From: Streptococcus suis
GTDB taxonomy: Bacteria > Bacillota > Bacilli > Lactobacillales > Streptococcaceae
DNA: 64,000 nt
Assembly: GCA_029593465.1 (NCBI GenBank)
Contig: JAKTNK010000001.1
Coordinates: 219,497 to 283,496 of the forward strand
Reading direction: 5' to 3'
Position 1 is the stretch's first letter; every line of letters begins with the position of its first letter. Under the pieces are notes generated by a model. It was not told the DNA's origin. It did no database searches and was given only the letters and a program-made list of their open reading frames with translations. The position numbers and the translations under genes were made by a program. Shown in pieces: positions 27,609 to 37,429 of the stretch.

Positions 27609-27634
27609 AAAAAAGGTTAGTCTGACCTAACCTT
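27609..27634 (-). terminator. Terminator of lipoprotein gene (minus strand)
   Basis: AAGGTTAG (27613-27620) pairs with CTAACCTT (27627-27634). On the minus strand it overlaps the gene's stop and is followed by a T run. Confidence 0.85.
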
Positions 27635-28259
27635 AGTTTAAACCATATTGAGATTTTTCAACAAGTTTACCATCTTTGAAAATCAGTTTGATGTGTCTAG
27701 CATTATCTGTGCCTTTTAAATTGCTTGACCAGATAGCTTGAATTTCTTCACCATCGGATGAGACAGATTGAGAGTACACATCAGCTTGACCAAGAATTTC
27801 AGTAGCACGTGTGAAAGTCATACCATTTTGAATTTCTTTGGTATAGATTGTTTCTGTAATCGTTTTTTTTCGTTCAAAAGCAAAATTTGAGATGGCTTTG
27901 GCAACCGTACTATTTTGGAACAGTTGAACAGTTATGGTAGCCTTATCAATCGTCCATGTGTAAACATCCAGTGTCACGTCTCCAGCAGGTTTTGTTGTGT
28001 GTGTCGCTGGCTCTCCATAGAAGGACTTGACTTGCTCTAATGTGGTTCCGTTTTGAAAATTATCTTGAACAGTGGCTGTTTTAATATCATTGAATTGTAG
28101 TCTGACTTTTGGATCCTGAGTAGGTTCCGAGTCAGATTGCATGGTTGTCAAGGGTCTTTTTTTAGCGGAATGCCTTGGTTTTTGAGGTTGTGAACAAGCT
28201 ACTAAGCTGGTAACAGTGGAGCCTAGGATAACTAATGTGAGTATTTTTTTTAAAGTCAT
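27633..28259 (-). CDS. DUF3862-type lipoprotein with two BamE-like repeats
   Basis: A 208-residue exported lipoprotein. The signal peptide ends in the lipobox LVAC with Cys22, followed by a charged linker KKRPLTTMQSDSEP. The mature domain holds two related units: TTLEQVKSFYGEPATHT near residue 74 and MTFTRATEILGQADVYS near residue 146, resembling the SmpA/OmlA-like fold found in DUF3862 proteins. The function is unknown. It is encoded alone on the minus strand. Confidence 0.75.
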   Translation of the reverse strand: MTLKKILTLVILGSTVTSLVACSQPQKPRHSAKKRPLTTMQSDSEPTQDPKVRLQFNDIKTATVQDNFQNGTTLEQVKSFYGEPATHTTKPAGDVTLDVYTWTIDKATITVQLFQNSTVAKAISNFAFERKKTITETIYTKEIQNGMTFTRATEILGQADVYSQSVSSDGEEIQAIWSSNLKGTDNARHIKLIFKDGKLVEKSQYGLN

Positions 28260-28358
28260 AGGAGTTCCTTTTTTCTGATTACTATCATTATTATAACATA
28301 ACCTTTAAGAGGCAAAAAAGCATCATTTAACAAATCTCAGATAAATCATTTTGAGATG

Positions 28359-28967
28359 TTAGAGGAATTTTTTTAAGCAGTCTCCACCGTATAACCACAT
28401 GGCACTGTAACCAATGATGGAAAATGGTTTTGAGAGAAGGATGATGATAAGAAATCGCTTGAGACTCATACTGGTTAAAGCAGTGACCATCACCATAATA
28501 TCGGCAGGGGAAATAGGTGAAACCATACTAAAGATGAACAAGTTTTCAAAGTGTTTGCTCTCCAACTTGCGCTCGTATTTAAAAAAAGTATCTTCTTTGA
28601 TAAACAGAAGGATAAATTTTCGTCCAAAACGCTTAACGAGGGCAAATAAAATGATGCTGCCGATAACAATACCGATGTAGTTGTAGATAAATCCTTTCCA
28701 CCAGCCAAAAACGATAAAACCAACAACAGTGGTCACTCCTCCAGGAATGACAGGGAAGACTACTTGAATAATCTGAACAACGATAAAGATGAGGGGGCCT
28801 AGAATGGTGTACCTGTGAAGGGTTGATTTTAACACATTGCTGTCATGTAAAATCCCGATGTGATAAAGCCAAAATACTAAGAATCCTGTTGCTATTAGAG
28901 CTAAAAAGCTGCTTATTCGGATGAGTTTTTGGGCGAACCGATAGCGTTCACTATATTTCATTTCCAT
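28359..28967 (-). CDS. VTT-domain membrane protein (TVP38/TMEM64, DedA-like)
   Basis: A 202-residue integral membrane protein with about five hydrophobic segments. The VTT/SNARE-associated core is visible: FPVIPGGVTTVVGFIVFGWWKGFIYNYIG near residues 70-100 and SMVSPISPADIMVMVTALTSM near residue 148. Members are linked to lipid or membrane homeostasis, but no role is shown here. It is transcribed away from ssrA. A weak ATG pair begins the frame. Confidence 0.85.
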   Translation of the reverse strand: MEMKYSERYRFAQKLIRISSFLALIATGFLVFWLYHIGILHDSNVLKSTLHRYTILGPLIFIVVQIIQVVFPVIPGGVTTVVGFIVFGWWKGFIYNYIGIVIGSIILFALVKRFGRKFILLFIKEDTFFKYERKLESKHFENLFIFSMVSPISPADIMVMVTALTSMSLKRFLIIILLSKPFSIIGYSAMWLYGGDCLKKFL

Positions 28968-28996
28968 GGATTAATCATACCATAACAGACTTTTTT

Positions 28997-29025
28997 TTGC
29001 TATTTGAAACCACATTTGATATACT
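28997..29025 (+). promoter_or_regulatory. Promoter of ssrA
   Basis: TTGCTA (28997-29002) and TATACT (29020-29025) with a 17-base spacer, about 20 bases before the mature tmRNA 5' end. Confidence 0.8.
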
Positions 29026-29045
29026 AAATAATATCACTTTTGTTT

Positions 29046-29390
29046 GGGGTCGTTACGGATTCGACAGGCATTATGTGGCATATTCTGCGACTCATCGTGC
29101 GGATGTTAAACGCCAGTTAAATATAACTGCAAAAAATAACACTTCTTACGCTTTAGCTGCCTAAAAAACAGCGGGCGTGACTACCTTGGAATGGCTTGTG
29201 TTTCAAGCGTAGTCTTATTTTAGCAAGCTACGTTTAAGTATTGTCTAGCTGCTTAAAAAGAGATTGATAGACTCGCTTAGTATAGGGTTGAGCTATGTGT
29301 CGATACTAAGTTAAATCAAAGCATAGCCTATGGTTGTAGACGAATATGATGGCAGGTGTTTGGACGTGGGTTCGACTCCCACCGACTCCA
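29046..29390 (+). ncRNA. ssrA: Transfer-messenger RNA (tmRNA)
   Basis: Rescues stalled ribosomes. The 5' GGGGTCGTTACGGATTCGAC and 3' T-arm GGTTCGACTCCCACCGACTCCA form the tRNA-like part, with the acceptor paired over seven bases. The tag frame at 29129-29161 encodes AKNNTSYALAA with stop TAA at 29162-29164, the streptococcal tag. CCA is not encoded. A terminator follows. Confidence 0.97.
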
Positions 29391-29396
29391 TAATAT

Positions 29397-29431
29397 CCCC
29401 TTTATCAGAGATGGTAGAGGGGTTCTTTTTT
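29397..29431 (+). terminator. Terminator after ssrA
   Basis: CCCCTTTATC pairs with GATGGTAGAGGGG with a small bulge, followed by TTCTTTTTT. Confidence 0.8.
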
Positions 29432-29462
29432 AATGTTTTAAGCATGATAATGGGAGAAGTAG

Positions 29463-32400
29463 ATGTTTGTACCCTTAGAAACAAAGACTGTCTATAGTTT
29501 TATGGAAAGCCTCATAGATATTGAGACCTATATTTTGAGAGGGAAAGAGCTAGGTTATCGCCATTTAGGGATTATGGATAGGGATAACTTATACGCAGCT
29601 TATCACTTTATTCAAAAAGCAACTATGGCAGGTATAAAGCCTATTGTTGGTTTGGCAACGTCTTTGACCTATCAGGATAAGATCTTAGAATGCCGCTTGG
29701 TTGCCTTAAATACCACAGGCTATCGTCATTTGATGAAAGTTTCCACAGAAATCATGTCTGGAGATCATGATTTGGAAGCTTTAATCCCATATAGTGAGGG
29801 CATTTTACTTATTATTCCTTATTTTGATGGCATAATGACGCTACAGCTACCGATATCGTTTGTGATTGGTGTGGGTTTAGATACGCCAGCACTTCCATTT
29901 GAGCAAGCCATCATTCCCTTGCACCAAGTCACTATTTTTGACGCCTCTGATGTTGAAACGCTTCAAATGTTGCGCGCTATCAAAGATAATGTGCCTTTGA
30001 CAGAGGTTCCTGCAATCCAGGGGACATCAATCCTACTCCCAGAACAAGAAATGGCGAGCGTTTTTGAAGAACGTTTTCCGGGTTGTTTGTCTTATCTGAA
30101 TGAGATGGTTGATAGTATTTCTTATACCTTTGATAAACAGTTGAAATTGCCTCGGTTTAATCGCTCAAAAGAGCCTCATATTGAGTTACGTGAACGAACG
30201 GTGGCTGGTTTAAAAGAAAAAGGCTTGTTTTCTCAGGTTTATCAAGAACGTTTGGAGAAAGAACTGTCAATCATCCACGAGATGGGATTTGATGATTATT
30301 TCTTAATTGTTTGGGATTTGTTAGCCTTTGGGCGTCAGCGTGGTTATTACATGGGGATGGGACGTGGTTCGGCAGCAGGTAGTCTTGTCGCTTATGCTTT
30401 GTCCATTACAGGGATTGATCCTGTCAAAAATGACTTACTCTTTGAACGTTTTTTAAATCAGGAGCGTTATAGTATGCCTGATATTGATATTGATTTACCA
30501 GACATTTATCGAAGTGAGTTTTTGCATTATGTGAGAGATCGCTATGGCTCAGAGCATGCTGCTCAGATTGTTACCTTTTCAACTTTTGGTGCTAAACAAG
30601 CTATTCGAGATGTCTTTAAACGATTTGGGGCTTCAGAGTATGAGCTAAGCGCCATTACGAAGAAGATTTCTTTTAGGGATAATTTGGATAGTGCCTACAA
30701 GAAGACTATGTCTTTTAGGCGGATTATTAATAGTAAACCGGAGTATCAACGTGCTTTTGAGATAGCTAGGAAAATTGAAGGTAAGCCTCGACAAACGTCC
30801 ATTCATGCGGCAGGAGTTGTGATGAGTGACGATTTGCTTACCGACCATATCCCCTTAAAAGCTGGTGAAGAAATGATGATTACGCAGTACGATGCTCCTG
30901 CGGTTGAGGCGAATGGTCTCTTAAAAATGGACTTTCTCGGTTTGCGAAATCTGACTTTCGTCCAAAAAATGAAGGAGAGAGTTGCTAAGGAGTTTGGAAA
31001 GACGATTGTTATTGAAGAGATTGATTTGGAAGATCCTGAAACGTTGAAGCTCTTTGCTGCTGGAAGAACCAAGGGGATTTTTCAATTTGAGCAAGCAGGT
31101 GCTATCAATCTTTTAAAACGTATTAAACCAGCTCGCTTTGAGGAGGTTGTTGCGACAACGAGCCTCAATCGTCCAGGGGCTAGTGACTATATTGAGAATT
31201 TTATCGCTCGAAAATACGGTAAGGAAAAGGTCGATCTAATCGATCCGATTGTGGCACCGATTTTAGAATCTACCTTTGGTATCATGCTTTATCAGGAGCA
31301 GGTTATGCAGATTGCACAAGTATTTTCAGGATTTACGTTGGGAAAGGCTGACCTTTTGCGACGTGCCATGTCGAAAAAAGATGTCATTGAGATGCAGAAG
31401 ATGGAGGTTGAGTTTTTAGAAGGAGCAAACAAGCTAGGTAGAAATCCAGAAACTGCGAAGCTTCTCTTTGGGATGATGGCTAAATTTGCGGGTTATGGCT
31501 TTAATCGAAGCCATGCTTTTGCCTACTCAGCTCTAGCTTTTCAGCTGGCCTATTTTAAGGCACATTATCCGGCCGTCTTTTTTGAAGTCATGCTAAATTA
31601 TTCCAGTGGTGATTACCTTGCTGATGCGCTAGCTTCAGGCTTTACCTTAGCGCCTTTATCCATCAATCGGATTCCCTATCAAGACGACATCACTAATCAT
31701 CACATTTATCTGGGGTTAAAACATATTAAAGGCTTGCCTAGAGAATTGGCTCATTGGATTAGGGACAATAGGCCTTTCACAGGCATGCAAGACTTTTTAA
31801 CACGGTTGCCAAAGCCTTTTCAAAAGTCGGATCTTATTTTGCCTTTGGTTCAAATTGGCTTGTTTGATGCTTTTCACAAAAATCGTCATCAAATTGTGGT
31901 CAATTTAGATAACTTGATGCTTTTCACTAGAGAGTTAGGAAGTCTATTTGCCGAGTCTTCGTATCATTGGATAGAAGCTAGTGATTATTCAAATGCTGAA
32001 AAATATCAGCAAGAAGTTGCTATTTTGGGTATTGGGATTAGTCCGCATCCCTTAAAAGAGCTGATGGCAACGACGCCTCGGTCATTAGATTCCATTGAGC
32101 ATCTGGTTCCTAATCAGAACGTGACAGTCTTGGGTCAAGTGATGGCAATCCGTGTCATTCGAACCAAGTCCAGTGGGCAGCAGATGGCCTTTCTCAAGAT
32201 AACAGATACCGAAAAACAACTTGATGTTACCCTATTTCCAGAAACCTATCAGCGGATATCCACTCAATTGGAAGAGGGAGGTATTTATTATTTTACTGGT
32301 CGCACACAGGAACGAGACGGTAGGATTCAACTCGTGCTCAATCAACTTGAACTAGCTACTATGGAAAAATGTTGGATTCAGGTTGAAAATCATGACCACG

Positions 32401-32567
32401 ATTATCAGATAGCGAGGATTTTAAAAGATCACTCGGGCTCCATCCCTGTTGTCATCCACTATCAGAGCAGCCATGAAACCCTGCAAAGTCGGACTTATTT
32501 TGTTAAAAAATCACAAGATTTACTTGATAGCCTAGCACCTTATGTCATGAAAACGGTTTTTCGGTAA
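29463..32567 (+). CDS. dnaE: DNA polymerase III alpha subunit DnaE
   Basis: C-family replicative polymerase, which in Gram-positive bacteria works beside PolC, extending primers on the lagging strand. The length of 1034 residues matches streptococcal DnaE. An N-terminal PHP domain (TKTVYSFMESLIDIETYI, GIMDRDNL) is followed by the polymerase core with GRGSAAGSLVAYAL and the acidic triad region MPDIDIDLPD near residue 340. HhH and OB-fold regions follow (VLGQVMAIRVIRTKSSG near residue 895). The C-terminal tau-binding tail of E. coli DnaE is absent, as expected. It sits between ssrA and pfkA. Confidence 0.96.
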   Translation: MFVPLETKTVYSFMESLIDIETYILRGKELGYRHLGIMDRDNLYAAYHFIQKATMAGIKPIVGLATSLTYQDKILECRLVALNTTGYRHLMKVSTEIMSGDHDLEALIPYSEGILLIIPYFDGIMTLQLPISFVIGVGLDTPALPFEQAIIPLHQVTIFDASDVETLQMLRAIKDNVPLTEVPAIQGTSILLPEQEMASVFEERFPGCLSYLNEMVDSISYTFDKQLKLPRFNRSKEPHIELRERTVAGLKEKGLFSQVYQERLEKELSIIHEMGFDDYFLIVWDLLAFGRQRGYYMGMGRGSAAGSLVAYALSITGIDPVKNDLLFERFLNQERYSMPDIDIDLPDIYRSEFLHYVRDRYGSEHAAQIVTFSTFGAKQAIRDVFKRFGASEYELSAITKKISFRDNLDSAYKKTMSFRRIINSKPEYQRAFEIARKIEGKPRQTSIHAAGVVMSDDLLTDHIPLKAGEEMMITQYDAPAVEANGLLKMDFLGLRNLTFVQKMKERVAKEFGKTIVIEEIDLEDPETLKLFAAGRTKGIFQFEQAGAINLLKRIKPARFEEVVATTSLNRPGASDYIENFIARKYGKEKVDLIDPIVAPILESTFGIMLYQEQVMQIAQVFSGFTLGKADLLRRAMSKKDVIEMQKMEVEFLEGANKLGRNPETAKLLFGMMAKFAGYGFNRSHAFAYSALAFQLAYFKAHYPAVFFEVMLNYSSGDYLADALASGFTLAPLSINRIPYQDDITNHHIYLGLKHIKGLPRELAHWIRDNRPFTGMQDFLTRLPKPFQKSDLILPLVQIGLFDAFHKNRHQIVVNLDNLMLFTRELGSLFAESSYHWIEASDYSNAEKYQQEVAILGIGISPHPLKELMATTPRSLDSIEHLVPNQNVTVLGQVMAIRVIRTKSSGQQMAFLKITDTEKQLDVTLFPETYQRISTQLEEGGIYYFTGRTQERDGRIQLVLNQLELATMEKCWIQVENHDHDYQIARILKDHSGSIPVVIHYQSSHETLQSRTYFVKKSQDLLDSLAPYVMKTVFR

Positions 32568-32603
32568 ATTCTGATGGAAAAGCTCCCGTTTCAATGCTTA
32601 ATG

Positions 32604-32612
32604 TGCTATAAT
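32604..32612 (+). promoter_or_regulatory. Extended -10 promoter of pfkA
   Basis: TGCTATAAT is a TGn-extended -10, 36 bases before the pfkA ATG. The -35 region is weak. Confidence 0.7.
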
Positions 32613-32623
32613 GGAGAAGTTAA

Positions 32624-33655
<1,032 letters not shown>

Positions 33656-33731
33656 TTCTCTGGAAAGTAAGTATTTCATTTTAGGTAATCGTCGGTAATC
33701 GACAAAAAATAAAGGGAGTTTCATATTTATC

Positions 33732-35234
33732 ATGAATAAACGCGTTAAAATCGTTGCAACATTGGGTCCTGCGGTAGAATTCCGTGGCGGTAAAAAATTC
33801 GGTGAAGATGGCTATTGGGGTGAAAGCCTTGATGTAGAAGCATCAGCTAAAAAGATTGCTGAATTGATTGAAGCAGGTGCTAATGTCTTCCGTTTCAACT
33901 TCTCACATGGTGATCATGAAGAGCAGGGTGCTCGTATGGCAACTGTTCGTCTTGCGGAAGAAATTGCAGGTCAAAAAGTTGGTTTCCTTTTGGATACTAA
34001 GGGTCCTGAAATCCGTACGGAATTGTTTGAAGACGATGCTAAAGAGTACTCATACAAGACTGGTGAAGTGATTCGTGTCGCTACTAAACAAGGAATCAAG
34101 TCAACGCGTGATGTGATTGCCTTAAACGTAGCAGGTGCGCTTGATATTTTTGATGATGTTGAAGTTGGTAAACAAATTCTTATTGATGATGGTAAACTTG
34201 GTCTTAAAGTCATCGAAAAAGACGCTGACAAACGTGAATTTGTAGTTGAAGTTGAAAATGATGGTATCATCGCTAAACAAAAAGGTGTTAATATTCCTTA
34301 TACTAAAATTCCGTTCCCAGCGCTTGCTGAACGTGATAATGCGGACATTCGCTTTGGTCTTGAGCAAGGTCTTAACTTCATCGCTATTTCATTTGTACGT
34401 ACTGCAAAAGATGTTAACGAAGTTCGTGCTATCTGTGAAGAAACAGGTAATGGACATGTTAAACTCTTTGCGAAAATTGAAAACCAACAAGGTATTGATA
34501 ATATTGATGAAATCATTGAAGCAGCAGATGGTATCATGATTGCTCGTGGTGACATGGGTATTGAAGTACCATTTGAAATGGTTCCAGTTTACCAAAAAAT
34601 GATTATCGACAAGGTAAATGCAGCTGGAAAAGCAGTTATCACAGCAACTAACATGCTTGAAACCATGACTGATAAGCCACGTGCTACTCGTTCTGAAGTA
34701 TCTGATGTCTTTAATGCTGTTATCGATGGAACTGACGCAACAATGCTATCAGGCGAATCAGCTAACGGTAAATACCCAGTTGAGTCTGTTCGCACAATGG
34801 CTACCATTGACAAAAATGCCCAAACTCTTCTTAAAGAGTATGGACGTCTTGATTCTTCTAAATTCCCACGTGAAACAAAAACAGAAGTGATGGCTTCAGC
34901 TGTGAAAGATGCGACAAACTCAATGGATATTAAATTGGTTGTTGCATTGACTGAATCTGGTAATACTGCTCGTCTCATTTCTAAATACCGTCCAGATGCT
35001 GATATTTTGGCTGTTACTTTCGACGAAAAAACACAAAAATCATTGATGATTAACTGGGGAGTTATCCCAGTTGTCACTGATAAACCAGCTTCAACGGATG
35101 ATATGTTTGAAGTTGCTGAAAAAGCAGCTCTTGCATCAGGTCTTGTTGAATCAGGTGATAACATTGTTATCGTTGCAGGTGTACCAGTTGGTTCAGGTGG
35201 TACTAACACAATGCGTATCCGCACTGTTCAATAA
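33732..35234 (+). CDS. pyk: Pyruvate kinase
   Basis: Converts phosphoenolpyruvate and ADP to pyruvate and ATP. The 500-residue length is typical for streptococci. Motifs include KIVATLGPAV, FRFNFSHGDHEEQ, LLDTKGPEIRTE, the active-site segment KLFAKIENQQGIDNIDEIIEAADGIMIARGDMGIEVP near residues 245-280 and MSGESANGKYP. The C-terminal allosteric domain is complete. It forms the glycolytic pair pfkA-pyk, is followed by a strong terminator, and has codon use like a highly expressed gene. Confidence 0.97.
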   Translation: MNKRVKIVATLGPAVEFRGGKKFGEDGYWGESLDVEASAKKIAELIEAGANVFRFNFSHGDHEEQGARMATVRLAEEIAGQKVGFLLDTKGPEIRTELFEDDAKEYSYKTGEVIRVATKQGIKSTRDVIALNVAGALDIFDDVEVGKQILIDDGKLGLKVIEKDADKREFVVEVENDGIIAKQKGVNIPYTKIPFPALAERDNADIRFGLEQGLNFIAISFVRTAKDVNEVRAICEETGNGHVKLFAKIENQQGIDNIDEIIEAADGIMIARGDMGIEVPFEMVPVYQKMIIDKVNAAGKAVITATNMLETMTDKPRATRSEVSDVFNAVIDGTDATMLSGESANGKYPVESVRTMATIDKNAQTLLKEYGRLDSSKFPRETKTEVMASAVKDATNSMDIKLVVALTESGNTARLISKYRPDADILAVTFDEKTQKSLMINWGVIPVVTDKPASTDDMFEVAEKAALASGLVESGDNIVIVAGVPVGSGGTNTMRIRTVQ

Positions 35235-35258
35235 GCAGAAAATTGATATATTGATTAG

Positions 35259-35284
35259 AGGCTGGGCTTATGCCCAGCCTTTTG
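35259..35284 (+). terminator. Terminator after pyk
   Basis: AGGCTGGGC (35259-35267) pairs perfectly with GCCCAGCCT (35272-35280), loop TTAT, followed by TTTT. Confidence 0.95.
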
Positions 35285-35446
35285 AGATGATATTTATCAG
35301 GTTAGGTTAACCTATAGGATTATTGTTATCATCTTTCTAGGCTTAAGTTTTAAAGCTGATGGCAGTGAATTTTTTGGGAGTTGAGAAAATGAGTTCAATT
35401 TGTTTAGGTGAGTTCTTTTCCACTCCTTTTTTTATACTGGGAAACA

Positions 35447-35455
35447 TGCTATAAT
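35447..35455 (+). promoter_or_regulatory. Extended -10 promoter of the signal-peptidase-like gene
   Basis: TGCTATAAT, TGn-extended -10, 28 bases before the ATG at 35483. Confidence 0.7.
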
Positions 35456-35482
35456 AATAATTGAAGTAAGGAGTAGTTAAGT

Positions 35483-36040
35483 ATGGTAAAGCGTGATTTA
35501 ATTCGGAATATTATTTTAGCAATTATTTTTTCTCTGGTTCTTTTTTTTATTGGGAGATTTTATATATCTACTGTAAAAGTTACTCAAGAAAATGAAAATA
35601 GTTTTTTGAAGGCTGGGGATGTTCTCATTTATACTAAACAAACAAAGCCTAAAGAAAATGATTTTATTGTTTATGATGTGGATGGGAAGACTTACATTAG
35701 CCGTTTTATTGCCAAAGGTGAAAATAGTGTAACTTCAATGGATGATGTTCTTTATGTCAATGGTAAAATCAAATCGGAACCTTACATTGAGAAATTGAAG
35801 TCTGCTTATCTGACAGAAAATAATCATCAAATGAATTTTACAACGGATTTTAACTTAAGGGTAGTGAACAAGGCCATGAAGGCTAAGACTGATAAAGATT
35901 CTTATTTTGTATTGAATGACAATCGTCAAGATTTAAAGGATAGCCGGACATTCGGTGTCATCAGTCATGCTCAGGTAAGAGGAGTGTTAACTTTTAAAGT
36001 CTTTCCGTTTGAATCATTTGGCTTTATTGAGAGTCAATAA
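35483..36040 (+). CDS. Signal peptidase I family protein, catalytic dyad apparently lost
   Basis: A 185-residue type II membrane protein with one N-terminal membrane helix (about residues 9-27), in the position of lepB next to pyk. The C-terminal family box is kept in FVLNDNRQDLKDSRTFGVI. When the segment VTQENENSFLKAGD is aligned with the canonical V-x-G-x-S-M-x-P-T-L-x-x-G-D, the nucleophile Ser falls on Asn37. The general-base Lys of the V-K-R motif is replaced in TYISRFIA by Ser73. If the alignment slips by three, Ser40 could be the nucleophile, but the Lys would still be missing. Secreted-pilus accessory proteins of the SipA type also lack the dyad. It may act as a chaperone, or be decaying. 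Confidence 0.72.
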   Translation: MVKRDLIRNIILAIIFSLVLFFIGRFYISTVKVTQENENSFLKAGDVLIYTKQTKPKENDFIVYDVDGKTYISRFIAKGENSVTSMDDVLYVNGKIKSEPYIEKLKSAYLTENNHQMNFTTDFNLRVVNKAMKAKTDKDSYFVLNDNRQDLKDSRTFGVISHAQVRGVLTFKVFPFESFGFIESQ

Positions 36041-36163
36041 TTAGTAAAAGAGGTCGGGCAAAAAGTCGGCTCTTCGTCAACTGTAGTGGGTGACTGATAG
36101 CTAACATCTAGAGAGAATCGTTCCGGTTCTCTCTTTTTGAGTGTCTAAAGCGATGAGTGTTTT

Positions 36164-36243
36164 CGTTTTAAAGTTCTTGAATGTCTTGAATCCAAAAGCT
36201 TGTCGTTTTAAAGTTCTTGAATGTCTTGAATCCAAAAGCTTGT
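36164..36243 (+). repeat. Perfect 40-base tandem duplication inside the transposase gene
   Basis: The same 40 bases, starting CGTTTTAAAGTTCTTGAATG, occur at 36164-36203 and 36204-36243. Forty is not a multiple of three, so the duplication shifts the transposase reading frame near its C terminus. Confidence 0.97.
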
Positions 36244-37298
36244 CGTTTGATATCTTTGATGAGTTTGTTGGTTGCCTCAAGCTTTGCGTTAGAATAGGGA
36301 AGTTCCAAGGCGTTGATGATATAATCCTTGAAGTGAAAAAGCAATATTTGATAGAGGTCATAGTAAAAGTGCAGTTCCTCAGAGAAGGGTAAGGTTTTCT
36401 GGACAACTTCCCGAGGCGTTAAGGTTTGTCTAAAAGTCCTTGAATAGAACGTCTCCAGAGATAGTTTGCGACTATCTTTTTGTAAGATTCGCCAGTGATT
36501 TTTCATAGCACGATAAGGAAGTGATTGCGTGTCAAAGCTCTTCATGATGGCAATTCTCGTCGACATCATAGCCCTGCTTAGGTGTTGGATGATGTGAAAG
36601 CGATCAAGGACAATGCGAGCATTAGGAAATAACTTTTTGATGATGGGAATATAACTCCCAGACATGTCAACAGTGACGACTTTGACCGTCTCACGAATCT
36701 TTCTGGGGAATTTGTAGAAGAAGTTCTTAATCGTGGTTTGTTTGTTATCTTCAAGGACAGTGACGATTTGTCTGGTCTCAAAATCTTGAGCAATGAAAGC
36801 TAACTGTCCTTTGTTTCTTGAAAATTCATCCCAGGATAAGATGGCAGGTAGTTTATTGAAAGTTTCTTTGATTTGGAAGTTTTCGAGTTGTCTTTGGACA
36901 GTTGCTACTGAGACATGACACTGCCTAGCGATAGCGGCATTGCTTAAGGATTCCGTTAAAAGTTGTGTGATTTTAGTCCAGACCGGTTGTGAGATTTGAT
37001 GATTTTTTCTAACTAATGAGGTTTGAGAGACGACTACCTTGCGACAATTTTTGCATTGAAAGCGTCGTTTCTTGAGTTTTAAGAGGGTTGGCATGCCTTG
37101 AACATCCAAGATAGGAATGGTTGAAGATTTTTGAAAGTCGTATTTAATCATATTTCCTCGACAGAAAGAACAAGCAGGCGCTTGATAATCAAGTTTAGCT
37201 CGTATTTCAATATGAGTTTGATGTTTCAAAACAAAAGAAATAGTGATATTGTTATCTTTCAATCCAATTAAATCTGTGGTATTCTTAAATAGTTCCAT
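36168..37298 (-). CDS. ISL3-family transposase with altered C terminus
   Basis: A 376-residue transposase of the ISL3 (IS204/IS1001/IS1165) family. It has an N-terminal zinc-binding region (PACSFCRGNMIKYD, RFQCKNCRKVV), a helix-turn-helix near SNAAIARQCHVSVATVQRQ, and a DDE catalytic domain with SWDEFSRNKGQ, VTVDMSGSYIPIIKKLFPNA and DRFHIIQHL, with the C-terminal ELPYSNAKLEATN Glu. The 40-base duplication replaces the normal ending (which would read on as KTLIALDTQKERTG) with about 12 new residues. Since the DDE core is complete, activity may remain. It is encoded on the strand opposite to lepB and glmS. Confidence 0.9.
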   Translation of the reverse strand: MELFKNTTDLIGLKDNNITISFVLKHQTHIEIRAKLDYQAPACSFCRGNMIKYDFQKSSTIPILDVQGMPTLLKLKKRRFQCKNCRKVVVSQTSLVRKNHQISQPVWTKITQLLTESLSNAAIARQCHVSVATVQRQLENFQIKETFNKLPAILSWDEFSRNKGQLAFIAQDFETRQIVTVLEDNKQTTIKNFFYKFPRKIRETVKVVTVDMSGSYIPIIKKLFPNARIVLDRFHIIQHLSRAMMSTRIAIMKSFDTQSLPYRAMKNHWRILQKDSRKLSLETFYSRTFRQTLTPREVVQKTLPFSEELHFYYDLYQILLFHFKDYIINALELPYSNAKLEATNKLIKDIKRQAFGFKTFKNFKTTSFWIQDIQEL

Positions 37299-37429
37299 AT
37301 GACACTTTCTAATGAGTTGTTTTGTCGCTTTTCATTATAAGTCATGTGGGACTTTTTTGATACAATCAAAAAGCCCTATAAAACCCGTAGAGGATTTACC
37401 CACTACAGAAATTATAGAGCCAAAAAGTC

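Larger units (their letters stand above)
36068..37421 (-). mobile_element. ISL3-family insertion sequence, 1354 bp, with 8-bp target duplication
   Basis: Imperfect 24-base terminal inverted repeats are GGCTCTTCGTCAACTGTAGTGGGT at 36068-36091, and at 37398-37421 the reverse complement of GGCTCTATAATTTCTGTAGT plus GGGT. They share GGCTCT and CTGTAGTGGGT. The flanks are exact 8-base direct repeats AAAAAGTC at 36060-36067 and 37422-37429, the target duplication length known for ISL3. One transposase fills the element. The intact target duplication points to a fairly recent insertion. Confidence 0.92.

Noticed and set aside
34589-35224. Long minus-strand open frame inside pyk
   Set aside because: It is antisense to a highly expressed gene with strongly biased codons, which commonly gives long spurious frames; no start signal.
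36101-36406. Separate minus-strand ORF at the end of the ISL3 element
   Set aside because: It is the original reading frame of the transposase C terminus displaced by the 40-base duplication, not an independent gene.
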